DNA of 12,648 bases, from contig CAZNKU010000036.1 in assembly GCA_964573775.1 (NCBI GenBank), positions 1 to 12,648 on the forward strand, in the 5' to 3' direction. A program made the position numbers and the translations under genes. Position 1 is the stretch's first letter, and every line of letters begins with the position of its first letter. Shown piece after piece: positions 5,234 through 11,624 of this stretch. The notes beneath the pieces were generated by a model that was not told where the DNA came from, made no database searches, and saw only the letters and a program-made list of their open reading frames with translations. The stretch is from CAZNKU01 sp964573775 (GTDB lineage Bacteria; Bacillota; Clostridia; Monoglobales; Firm-18).

Positions 5234-5818
5234 ATGCAAAACTACGCAAAAGCGGAAGTGAATTACGTAAGAATTTCACCTCGTAAAGTGAAAATCGTAA
5301 TAGATTTGATTCGTAATAAGCCGGTAGGTGATGCACTTGCAATCCTAAAGCACACACCTAAGGCAGCAAGCGAAATCGTAGAAAAGCTGTTGCTATCAGC
5401 AATAGCTAATGCAGAAAACAACCATGGTATGGATGTTGAAAAATTATATGTAGCTGAGATTTACTCAAATGCAGGTCCAATGCTTAAGAGAATCAGAGCA
5501 AGAGCACAGGGCAGAGCATTCAGAATCTTGAAGCGTACAAGTCATACAACAATCATCCTTAAGGAATTAGGTGCTAAGGAGGATGTTGTAACAAAGGTTG
5601 AAGAACCAAAGGAAGAAGCTCCAAAGGCTGAAAAGAAACCTGCTGCTAAGAAGACAACTTCAACAGCAAAGAAAACAACAACAGCTAAAAAGTCTACAAC
5701 AACAAAGACTTCTACAGCTAAAAAGACAACAGCAAAAAAAGCTGATGGCGAAGAAGCTCCAAAGCCAAGAAAGCCCAGAGCTAAAAAAGCAGACACAGCT
5801 AAAACTGAGGAAGCATAA
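5234..5818 (+). CDS. rplV: 50S ribosomal protein L22 with long Lys/Ala/Thr-rich C-terminal tail
   Basis: L22 binds 23S rRNA and its beta-hairpin forms the tunnel constriction with L4, while its globular part sits near the tunnel exit. The chosen start is ATG 5234, with AAAGGAGG at 5220-5227. An upstream in-frame TTG at 5216 would put the ribosome-binding site inside the gene and is rejected. The product is 194 residues. Residues 1-112 are a complete L22 (RISPRKVKIVIDLIRNKP, then LKRIRARAQGRAFRILKRTS). Residues 113-194 are an added low-complexity tail with about 22 Lys, 16 Thr, 15 Ala and 13 acidic residues. It contains TAKK/AAKK repeats (about 137-169) and ends KPRKPRAKKADTAKTEEA. Typical L22 is about 110-115 residues. 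Extended L22 proteins are known elsewhere, for example in mycobacteria, but this tail is histone-H1-like in composition. The frame stays open and the same gene order continues, so it is not a frameshift artefact. Confidence 0.97.
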   Translation: MQNYAKAEVNYVRISPRKVKIVIDLIRNKPVGDALAILKHTPKAASEIVEKLLLSAIANAENNHGMDVEKLYVAEIYSNAGPMLKRIRARAQGRAFRILKRTSHTTIILKELGAKEDVVTKVEEPKEEAPKAEKKPAAKKTTSTAKKTTTAKKSTTTKTSTAKKTTAKKADGEEAPKPRKPRAKKADTAKTEEA

Positions 5819-5835
5819 GGTAAAGGAGGTAGAAT

Positions 5836-6525
5836 ATGGGACAGAAAGTACATCCACACGGTCTTAGAGTCGGTGTTATTAAGGATTGGGATTCTCGTTG
5901 GTTCATGAATGACAGCGATTTCGGCGACAATCTTGTGGAAGATGATAAAATCAGAAAATTTGTTAAAAAAGCTCTATTCCAGGCTGGCGTAGCTAAGATT
6001 GAAATAGAGAAGAAGGCTGGCAAGGTTACAGTATTTGTTCACGCTGCAAAACCTGGTATCGTTATCGGTAAAGGCGGCGCTGGTACAGAAAAGCTAAAGG
6101 CTGACCTTGAAAAGCTTATAAAGAAAGATGTTTTTGTTAACATCGTAGAAGTTAAACAACCTGATACTGATGCTCAGCTTGTTGCAGAAAATATCGCTGC
6201 ACAGCTTGAAAGACGTATCCCTTACAGAAAAGCAATGAAAGGTGCTATGGGCAGAACAATGAGACTTGGTGCTAAAGGTATCAAAGCTATGTGTTCAGGC
6301 CGTTTGGGCGGTGCAGAAATTGCTCGTTCAGAAACTTATCACGAAGGAACAATTCCTCTTCAGACAATCAGAGCTGATATCGATTACGGTTTTGCAGAAG
6401 CTGATACAACTTACGGTAAAATCGGCGTAAAGGTTTGGATTTACAAGGGTGAAGTTCTTCCTGAAAGCAGAAAAGCACCAAAGGCGGAAGGAGGCAAATC
6501 ACATGCTATCTCCAAAAAGAGTTAA
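5836..6525 (+). CDS. rpsC: 30S ribosomal protein S3
   Basis: S3 forms part of the mRNA entry channel of the 30S head with S4 and S5. The 229-residue product begins MGQKVHPHGLRVGVIKDW, the classic S3 N terminus. It has the type II KH domain with the GKGGAG loop (78-83) and the C-terminal domain with ERRIPYRKAMKGAMGRTM and SGRLGGAEIARSE. The ATG follows AAAGGAGG (5822-5829) by 6 nt. The last 23 nt overlap rplP, and the Shine-Dalgarno for rplP (AAGGAGG, 6488-6494) lies inside rpsC, so its final residues (AEGGKSHAISKKS) are partly dictated by the downstream initiation signal. Confidence 0.98.
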   Translation: MGQKVHPHGLRVGVIKDWDSRWFMNDSDFGDNLVEDDKIRKFVKKALFQAGVAKIEIEKKAGKVTVFVHAAKPGIVIGKGGAGTEKLKADLEKLIKKDVFVNIVEVKQPDTDAQLVAENIAAQLERRIPYRKAMKGAMGRTMRLGAKGIKAMCSGRLGGAEIARSETYHEGTIPLQTIRADIDYGFAEADTTYGKIGVKVWIYKGEVLPESRKAPKAEGGKSHAISKKS

Positions 6526-6928
6526 ATATCGTAGAGTAATGAGAGGTAGAATGACAGGTAAAGCACTTCGTGGTAACACAGTTTCTTACGGAGATTACGG
6601 TTTACAGTCATTGGAACCATGCTGGATTACAGCAAACCAGATCGAAGCTGCCCGTATCGCTATGACACGTTACATCAAAAGAGGCGGTAAGGTTTGGATT
6701 AAAATATTCCCTGATAAGCCGGTAACAGAAAAGCCAGCTGAAACTCGTATGGGTAGCGGTAAAGGTTCACCGGAATATTGGGTAGCAGTAGTTAAACCAG
6801 GTAGAGTAATGTTTGAAATCGGCGGCGTTTCAGAAGAAGTTGCCCGTGAAGCATTGCGTCTTGCTGCTAATAAACTTCCTGTAAAATGTAAATTTGTAGT
6901 GAAGGAAACGGAGGGTGAGAGCAAATGA
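6503..6928 (+). CDS. rplP: 50S ribosomal protein L16
   Basis: L16 contacts the A-site tRNA elbow region and helps form the 50S central protuberance side. The frame is open from 6449, but the real start is ATG 6503, giving MLSPKRVKYRRVMRGRM, the invariant L16 N terminus, with AAGGAGG at 6488-6494. The product is then 141 residues (family about 136-146). The signature RMGSGKGSPEYWVAVVKPGR is intact. It overlaps the end of rpsC by 23 nt and the start of rpmC by 4 nt (ATGA), so both boundaries are probably translationally coupled. Confidence 0.97.
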   Translation: MLSPKRVKYRRVMRGRMTGKALRGNTVSYGDYGLQSLEPCWITANQIEAARIAMTRYIKRGGKVWIKIFPDKPVTEKPAETRMGSGKGSPEYWVAVVKPGRVMFEIGGVSEEVAREALRLAANKLPVKCKFVVKETEGESK

Positions 6929-7128
6929 TGAAAATCAGTCAGTTAAGAGATTTGTCAGTTGAAGAATTGACACTAAAGCTTAAGGATCTTAAAGCAGAAC
7001 TTTTCAACCTAAGATTCCAGCAGGCAACAAATCAGCTCGATAACCCAATGCGCATTGTAGAAGTTAAGAAGACAATCGCAAGAGTTAACACTCTTTTGAA
7101 AGAAGAAGAGCTAAAGGTGACTAAATAA
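6925..7128 (+). CDS. rpmC: 50S ribosomal protein L29
   Basis: L29 is a small helical-hairpin protein at the tunnel exit next to L23. The 67-residue product shows KISQLRDLSVEEL at the N terminus and KAELFNLRFQQATNQLDNP in the middle, standard for the family. Two adjacent ATGs (6925 and 6928) are possible. The first makes an ATGA overlap with the rplP stop and lies 10 nt after GGAGGG (6910-6915), so I prefer it; the choice changes only one Met. Confidence 0.97.
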   Translation: MMKISQLRDLSVEELTLKLKDLKAELFNLRFQQATNQLDNPMRIVEVKKTIARVNTLLKEEELKVTK

Positions 7129-7147
7129 GTCAAGGGAGGTATTGTAG

Positions 7148-7405
7148 TTGGTAGAGCGTAATTACAGAAAAACCAGAATTGGCAAGGTTGTTAGTGACAA
7201 AATGGACAAAACAATCGTTGTTGCCATTGAGGATAGTGTAAAGCATCCGCTTTATAACAAGGTTATAAAAAGAACTTATAAGCTAAAGGCACATGACGAA
7301 AACAACGAATGTGGCATTGGCGACAGAGTTAAAGTTATGGAAACAAGACCATTGTCTAAGGACAAGAGATGGAGACTTGTTGAAATCATGGAAAAAGCAA
7401 AATAA
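7148..7405 (+). CDS. rpsQ: 30S ribosomal protein S17
   Basis: S17 is a primary 16S rRNA-binding protein of the OB-fold type. The 85-residue product begins MVERNYRKTRIGKVVSDKMD and contains the family block KTIVVAIEDSVKHPLYNKVI followed by KAHDENNECGIGDRVKV. The start must be TTG 7148: it lies 7 nt after GGGAGGT (7134-7140), and the in-frame TTG at 7142 is followed at once by a stop. There is no usable ATG or GTG nearby. It is the last gene of the classical S10 part; rplN follows after 33 nt without a visible promoter. Confidence 0.97.
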   Translation: MVERNYRKTRIGKVVSDKMDKTIVVAIEDSVKHPLYNKVIKRTYKLKAHDENNECGIGDRVKVMETRPLSKDKRWRLVEIMEKAK

Positions 7406-7438
7406 TATCAATCAATCGTATGAAAGGAGGACGTCGTT

Positions 7439-7807
7439 GTGATACAACAGCAAACTCTACTAAAGGTTGCAGATAACACAGGTGCTAAAGAAATTATGTG
7501 TATCCGTGTTATGGGCGGCTCAGTAAGAAAATTCGGTAACATCGGTGATGTAATAATTGCTTCTGTCAAGAAAGCAACACCCGGTGGAGTTGTAAAAAAA
7601 GGTGACGTTGTAAAGGCTGTTATCGTACGTTCAGTTAAGGGCGTAAGAAGACAGGACGGTTCATATATCAAGTTCGATGAGAACGCAGCAGTTATAATCA
7701 AAGATGATAAAAACCCAAGAGGTACACGTATATTCGGCCCAGTTGCAAGAGAACTAAGAGATAAAGAATACATGAAGATTCTTTCTCTTGCTCCGGAAGT
7801 TTTGTAA
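7439..7807 (+). CDS. rplN: 50S ribosomal protein L14
   Basis: L14 sits at the 50S interface and forms an intersubunit bridge; it also binds the silencing factor RsfS. The 122-residue product is exactly the usual length. It begins MIQQQTLLKVADNTGAKEIM and contains VKAVIVRSVKGVRR and ending REKEYMKI-like residues (here RDKEYMKILSLAPEVL). The start is GTG 7439, 8 nt after GAAAGGAGG (7422-7430). This is the first gene of the spc part of the cluster. Confidence 0.98.
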   Translation: MIQQQTLLKVADNTGAKEIMCIRVMGGSVRKFGNIGDVIIASVKKATPGGVVKKGDVVKAVIVRSVKGVRRQDGSYIKFDENAAVIIKDDKNPRGTRIFGPVARELRDKEYMKILSLAPEVL

Positions 7808-7849
7808 TAAAGCGTAATTTATCATCACTCTAAAAGGGAGGTAAGTGAC

Positions 7850-8170
7850 TTGAATAAGAAGCTACACGTTAGAAAAGGTGATAACGTAATAGTTCTTTCC
7901 GGTAAGGACAAGGGCAAAAAGGGCAAAGTTTTGTCTGTAATGCCAAAGTCAGGAAAGGTTATCGTTGAAGGCGTAGCAGTGGCTACAAAACACAAAAAAC
8001 CAAGATCACAGGCAGATGTTGGTGGTATCCTACATCAGGAAACACCAATTTACGCTTGTAAAGTTATGCATATATGCGACAAATGCGGTCAGCCTACAAG
8101 AATTGCTCGTAAGGTTCTTGAAGACGGTTCAATCGCTCGCGTTTGCAAAAAATGTAATGAAATTCTATAA
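7850..8170 (+). CDS. rplX: 50S ribosomal protein L24 with C-terminal zinc ribbon
   Basis: L24 is an assembly-initiator protein of the 50S with an N-terminal KOW domain: VRKGDNVIVLSGKDKGKKGK at 7-26. The product has 106 residues. The C-terminal half carries two CXXC pairs, Cys76/Cys79 (CDKC) and Cys99/Cys102 (CKKC), which should bind zinc, plus a lone Cys70. This is the zinc-ribbon form of L24 found in many Firmicutes; other bacteria lack the cysteines. The start is TTG 7850, 7 nt after GGGAGGT (7836-7842). The GTG at 7845 reads into a stop. Confidence 0.97.
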   Translation: MNKKLHVRKGDNVIVLSGKDKGKKGKVLSVMPKSGKVIVEGVAVATKHKKPRSQADVGGILHQETPIYACKVMHICDKCGQPTRIARKVLEDGSIARVCKKCNEIL

Positions 8171-8205
8171 TATAACTATTATAGGGAAGGAGGAGACAAT
8201 ATCCT

Positions 8206-8748
8206 ATGACAAGAATGAAAGAGCTATATGAAAAAGAAGTAGCCCCAGCATTAATGAAAAAATTCGAATATAAAAGTGCCATGCAGATACCAAAGATTGA
8301 AAAAATCGTTGTAAACATGGGTGTGGGTGAAGCAAAAGATAATTCAAAAGCTTTAGATTCAGCAGCAAGCGATATGGAAAAGATTGTTGGTCAGAAGCCA
8401 GCTATCACAAAAGCTAAAAACTCAGTTGCTGCATACAAGATTCGTGAAGGTATGAGTATCGGTTGTAAGGCAACACTTAGAGGCGACAGAATGTATGAAT
8501 TCCTTGACAGATTGTTCAACGTAGCATTGCCTCGAGTAAGAGACTTCCGTGGTATTAACGGAAACTCATTTGACGGTAGAGGTAATTATTCTTTCGGAAT
8601 CAAAGAACAGCTAATTTTCCCTGAGATTGACTACGATAAGATTGACAAAATCAGAGGTATGGATATTATATTCGTTACAACAGCAAAGACTGATGAGGAA
8701 GCTAAAGAATTACTTACTCTAATGGGTGCACCATTTGCACGTAGTTAA
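8206..8748 (+). CDS. rplE: 50S ribosomal protein L5
   Basis: L5 binds 5S rRNA and contacts the P-site tRNA from the central protuberance. The 180-residue product is the standard length. It shows PKIEKIVVNMGVGEAKDNSK near the N terminus, GQKPAITKAKNSVAAYKIRE in the middle and RGINGNSFDGRGNYSFGIKE in the second half, all family hallmarks. The start is ATG 8206, 10 nt after GGAAGGAGG; the 35-nt gap to rplX has no other signal. The type Z S14 gene begins 16 nt after the stop. Confidence 0.98.
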   Translation: MTRMKELYEKEVAPALMKKFEYKSAMQIPKIEKIVVNMGVGEAKDNSKALDSAASDMEKIVGQKPAITKAKNSVAAYKIREGMSIGCKATLRGDRMYEFLDRLFNVALPRVRDFRGINGNSFDGRGNYSFGIKEQLIFPEIDYDKIDKIRGMDIIFVTTAKTDEEAKELLTLMGAPFARS

Positions 8749-8764
8749 TCAAGGAGGGATATAA

Positions 8765-8950
8765 GTGGCTAAAAAAGCAATGAAAATAAAGCAACAGAGA
8801 CCTCAGAAATTTAAGGTGCGTGAATACAATCGTTGCAAAATTTGCGGCAGACCACACGCATACCTTCGTAAATATGGGGTTTGCAGAATTTGCTTTAGAG
8901 ACCTTGCACATCAGGGTGCTATCCCAGGTGTGAAGAAAGCAAGTTGGTAA
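8765..8950 (+). CDS. rpsN: 30S ribosomal protein S14, type Z (zinc-binding)
   Basis: S14 binds 16S rRNA in the 30S head next to S3, S10 and S19. The 61-residue product is the short zinc form. CKIC at 24-27 and CRIC at 40-43 supply four cysteine ligands, and the sequence ends with the family's RDLAHQGAIPGVKKASW. The longer zinc-free form (about 89-101 residues) lacks these cysteines, and in some Firmicutes it is encoded elsewhere and replaces the zinc form under zinc shortage. The start is GTG 8765 with AAGGAGGGA at 8752-8760. It is placed between rplE and rpsH as in other Firmicutes. Confidence 0.98.
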   Translation: MAKKAMKIKQQRPQKFKVREYNRCKICGRPHAYLRKYGVCRICFRDLAHQGAIPGVKKASW

Positions 8951-8990
8951 GAAACGGATTGTTAAATAACAGTCGGAAGGAGGTTACACT

Positions 8991-9389
8991 ATGCAGATTA
9001 CAGATCCAATCGCAGATTTGTTAACAAGAATTAGAAATGCAAGTAGTGCTAAGCACGAAACAGTTGAAGTGCCTGCGTCTAAGATGAAAAAATCAATCGT
9101 TGAGATTCTTTTTGCTGAAGGTTACATCAAGAAGTATGAGGTAATCGATGATGAAAGACAGGGCATTATAAAAATATGGTTGAAATATGTTGAAGGCAAA
9201 AAGGCAGTTATCTCCGGTATTAAGAGAGTATCAAAGCCTGGTCTTAGAGTATATGCAAGCAAGGAAGATATGCCTAGAGTATTGAAAGGCTTGGGTATTG
9301 CTATTGTTTCAACATCAAAAGGTATCATGACTGACAAGCAGGCTCGCCGTGAAAATGTTGGCGGTGAAGTTCTAGCATTTGTTTGGTAA
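8991..9389 (+). CDS. rpsH: 30S ribosomal protein S8
   Basis: S8 is a primary binder of 16S rRNA helix 21. In E. coli it also represses the spc operon by binding a mimic of that helix in the mRNA near rplE; I did not find an obvious equivalent here. The 132-residue product begins MQITDPIADLLTRIRNASSA and ends with the signature VSTSKGIMTDKQARRENVGG. The ATG lies 8 nt after GAAGGAGG (8976-8983). rplF follows after 19 nt. Confidence 0.98.
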   Translation: MQITDPIADLLTRIRNASSAKHETVEVPASKMKKSIVEILFAEGYIKKYEVIDDERQGIIKIWLKYVEGKKAVISGIKRVSKPGLRVYASKEDMPRVLKGLGIAIVSTSKGIMTDKQARRENVGGEVLAFVW

Positions 9390-9408
9390 TTAATAGGAGG
9401 TATATTAA

Positions 9409-9954
9409 ATGTCCAGAATAGGAAAAATGCCAATCCCTGTACCAAGCGGTGTTGACTTTAAGCTTGAAGGTAACGTAGTTACTGTTAAAGGTCCTAATGG
9501 AACACTTAGCAGGGAATTGCACAAAGATATGATTATTAAGTTTGAAAACGGCGAAGTTACAGTTACTCGCCCTTCAGACGTAAAAGAACACAGAGCTCTT
9601 CACGGTTTGACAAGAACTTTGATTGCAAACATGGTTGAAGGCGTATCAAAGGGTTATACAAAAGAACTTCAGATTAACGGTGTTGGTTACCGTGCAGCTA
9701 TGCAGGGCAACAAGCTTGCTTTGACACTTGGTTATTCACACCCTGTTGAAATGGAAGCTGTTCCTGGTATCACAATCGAAGTTCCAAATCCTAACCAGAT
9801 CCTTGTAAAGGGTGCTGATAAGCAGTTGGTTGGTCACATTGCAGCGTTGATTCGTGAAAAGAGACCACCGGAACCATATAAGGGTAAAGGTATTAAGTAT
9901 GCGGACGAAGTTATCCGTAGAAAAGAAGGTAAGGCTGGTGCTAAGAAGAAATAA
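9409..9954 (+). CDS. rplF: 50S ribosomal protein L6
   Basis: L6 lies near the sarcin-ricin loop and the elongation-factor binding site. The 181-residue product is of normal length (about 177-181). It begins MSRIGKMPIPVPSGV, has GVSKGYTKELQINGVGYRA near the middle and the signature REKRPPEPYKGKGIKYADE near the C terminus. The start is ATG 9409 with ATAGGAGGT (9392-9400) upstream. A 63-nt gap that I find empty of promoters or hairpins separates it from rplR. Confidence 0.98.
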   Translation: MSRIGKMPIPVPSGVDFKLEGNVVTVKGPNGTLSRELHKDMIIKFENGEVTVTRPSDVKEHRALHGLTRTLIANMVEGVSKGYTKELQINGVGYRAAMQGNKLALTLGYSHPVEMEAVPGITIEVPNPNQILVKGADKQLVGHIAALIREKRPPEPYKGKGIKYADEVIRRKEGKAGAKKK

Positions 9955-10017
9955 TATTTATTGTTTCTTTTTGGTATATCCTTTACAGATGAAGTTTTAC
10001 GAAAGGAGTAAACTTGT

Positions 10018-10380
10018 ATGATTAAGAAAATCGGCAGTAATGTTGCCAGAACAAGACGTCACGCTCGCGTACGTAAGAAAATTTCAGGCACAAAAGAATG
10101 CCCAAGATTAAATGTATACAGAAGTCTTAACCACATCTACGCACAGATCATTGATGATACAACAGGAACAACTTTGGTTTCTGCATCAACACTTGATGAA
10201 AGCCTTAAGGCAAACTACGGCGGCAACAAGGAAGCAGCTCGTGCAGTAGGTAAGTTGGTTGCTGAAAAAGCAATTGCAGCTGGTATCAAAGACGTAGTTT
10301 TCGACCGCGGCGGTTATATCTACCACGGAAGAGTAATGGAATTGGCAGAAGGTGCTCGTGAGGGCGGCTTGAACTTCTAA
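10018..10380 (+). CDS. rplR: 50S ribosomal protein L18
   Basis: L18 binds 5S rRNA with L5 and helps load it onto the 50S. The 120-residue product matches the Firmicutes length. It begins with a basic tail (NVARTRRHARVRKKISGT), has PRLNVYRSLNHIYAQIIDD, and ends with the family signature FDRGGYIYHGRVMELAEGAR followed by EGGLNF. The start is ATG 10018, 7 nt after GAAAGGAG. A 53-nt AT-rich gap precedes rpsE. Confidence 0.98.
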   Translation: MIKKIGSNVARTRRHARVRKKISGTKECPRLNVYRSLNHIYAQIIDDTTGTTLVSASTLDESLKANYGGNKEAARAVGKLVAEKAIAAGIKDVVFDRGGYIYHGRVMELAEGAREGGLNF

Positions 10381-10433
10381 TTTTAACAAACGTAAACTTA
10401 AATTTTTAATTATCCAGAAAAGAAGGTGAGATA

Positions 10434-10958
10434 ATGGCTAGTAAAATCGATGCAGGTGCATTGGATATAAAGGAAAAAGTTGTTTCTCTAAACCGTGTTG
10501 CAAAGGTTGTAAAGGGTGGTAGAACATTCCGTTTCAGTGCGTTGGTAGTTGTTGGTGACGAAAACGGACACGTTGGTTGCGGTATGGGTAAAGCTGCTGA
10601 AATTCCTGATGCAATTCGTAAAGGTATCGAAGATGCTAAGAAAAACATGATCGAAGTTGCTATGGTTGGAACAACAATTCCTCACGAAGTAATTGGTAAA
10701 CACTGTGCTGGTGAAGTACTTCTTAAACCGGCTACAGAAGGTACAGGCGTTATCGCGGGTGGTGCTGCTCGTGCAGTTATCGAGCTTGCAGGTATCAGAG
10801 ATATCAGAACAAAGTCATTGCGTTCAAACAATCCTAAGAATGTTGTATGTGCAACAATCGATGGTTTGGCTTCACTACGTAATGCAGAAGCTGTTGCTAA
10901 AGTAAGAGGCATCTCTGAAAAGCAGGTATTCCGCGGTAAAGAAGAAGCTGACGCGTAA
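10434..10958 (+). CDS. rpsE: 30S ribosomal protein S5
   Basis: S5 lies on the 30S solvent side near the mRNA entry channel and contributes to decoding fidelity. The 174-residue product has the N-terminal dsRBD-like block KEKVVSLNRVAKVVKGGRTF. Its KGGRTFRF loop is the site where spectinomycin-resistance changes occur in other bacteria, and here it looks wild type. GVIAGGAARAVIELAGIRDI and TKSLRSNNPKNVV mark the C-terminal domain. The start is ATG 10434 with AGAAGGTGAG upstream. Its stop codon overlaps the ribosome-binding site of rpmD. Confidence 0.98.
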   Translation: MASKIDAGALDIKEKVVSLNRVAKVVKGGRTFRFSALVVVGDENGHVGCGMGKAAEIPDAIRKGIEDAKKNMIEVAMVGTTIPHEVIGKHCAGEVLLKPATEGTGVIAGGAARAVIELAGIRDIRTKSLRSNNPKNVVCATIDGLASLRNAEAVAKVRGISEKQVFRGKEEADA

Positions 10959-10970
10959 GGAGGGGTAGAA

Positions 10971-11150
10971 GTGGCTAAGTTAAAAGTAACACTTGTAAAA
11001 AGCACAATCGGTCGTAAAGATGATCAGATTGCTACCGTTGCAGCATTGGGCTTGCATAAAATCCGTAGCACAGTAGAACATCCTGACAATCCTCAGATCA
11101 GAGGAATGATAAACAAGGTAAAACATCTTGTTAAAGTAGAAGAAATCTAA
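10971..11150 (+). CDS. rpmD: 50S ribosomal protein L30
   Basis: This short gene encodes 59 residues, beginning MAKLKVTLVKSTIGRKDDQ and continuing through ALGLHKIRSTVEHPDNPQIR to GMINKVKHLVKVEEI. This is the complete bacterial L30 pattern (family about 58-60 residues), including the LVKSxIG and GLxKxxxTVxxxDxPxxRGM blocks. The start is GTG 10971, 6-7 nt after AAGGAGGGG (10957-10964), which begins inside the rpsE stop. L30 is a small 50S surface protein that is absent from some bacteria; its place between rpsE and rplO is the standard one. It is easily missed in ORF scans because it is under 60 residues and has a GTG start. Confidence 0.97.
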   Translation: MAKLKVTLVKSTIGRKDDQIATVAALGLHKIRSTVEHPDNPQIRGMINKVKHLVKVEEI

Positions 11151-11183
11151 TTAGGTACAAATAAAATAAGGAGGTGTGACATA

Positions 11184-11624
11184 ATGAAATTATGTGAATT
11201 GTCACCGGCTGTTGGTTCAACTAAAGCTCCTAAACGTGTAGGTAGAGGACACGCTTCAGGTACTGGTAAAACTGCTGGTAAAGGTCACAAGGGTCAGAAA
11301 GCAAGAAGTGGCGGCGGTGTTCGTCCTGGCTTCGAAGGTGGTCAGATGCCTTTGTACAGACGTTTGCCTAAACGCGGTTTTCATAATAAATTTGCAAATA
11401 ACTTTGTTGAAGTTAATGTGAAGGATCTTGAAAGATTCGACGCTAACGCAGAAATTACAGCAGAGGTTTTGAAGGAAGCCGGCGTTATTTCTAAGATTTG
11501 TGATGGTATCGTTATTCTTGGTAACGGTGAAATCACAAAGCCTCTAACAATAAAGGCAAAGAAGTTCACTAAGTCAGCAGAAGAAAAGATCGTTGCTGCC
11601 GGAGGAAAGGTGCAGGTGATATAA
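11184..11624 (+). CDS. rplO: 50S ribosomal protein L15
   Basis: L15 is a 50S assembly protein whose long basic N-terminal arm penetrates 23S rRNA. The 146-residue product is the usual length. It shows KRVGRGHASGTGKTAGKGHK, then SGGGVRPGFEGGQMPLYRRL and PKRGFHNKF in the arm, and a globular C-terminal domain ending EEKIVAAGGKVQVI. The start is ATG 11184 after AAGGAGGTG (11168-11176). Its TAA is followed immediately by the secY start codon with no gap, so the secY ribosome-binding site lies within rplO. Confidence 0.98.
   Translation: MKLCELSPAVGSTKAPKRVGRGHASGTGKTAGKGHKGQKARSGGGVRPGFEGGQMPLYRRLPKRGFHNKFANNFVEVNVKDLERFDANAEITAEVLKEAGVISKICDGIVILGNGEITKPLTIKAKKFTKSAEEKIVAAGGKVQVI

Noticed and set aside
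5650..5740. CRISPR-like or tandem repeat array within rplV
   Set aside because: The short repeats are the codons of the TAKK-rich tail; there are no regular spacers and the frame is open.
5542..5859. Long minus-strand frame opposite rplV
   Set aside because: It is the complement of the repetitive Lys/Ala/Thr tail; no ribosome-binding site or family features.
6449..6502. Upstream start for rplP inside rpsC
   Set aside because: The invariant L16 N terminus begins at ATG 6503 with its own ribosome-binding site; the upstream extension is rpsC read in another frame.
9955..10017. Internal promoter in the rplF-rplR gap
   Set aside because: The gap is AT-rich but lacks a paired -35/-10 with suitable spacing.
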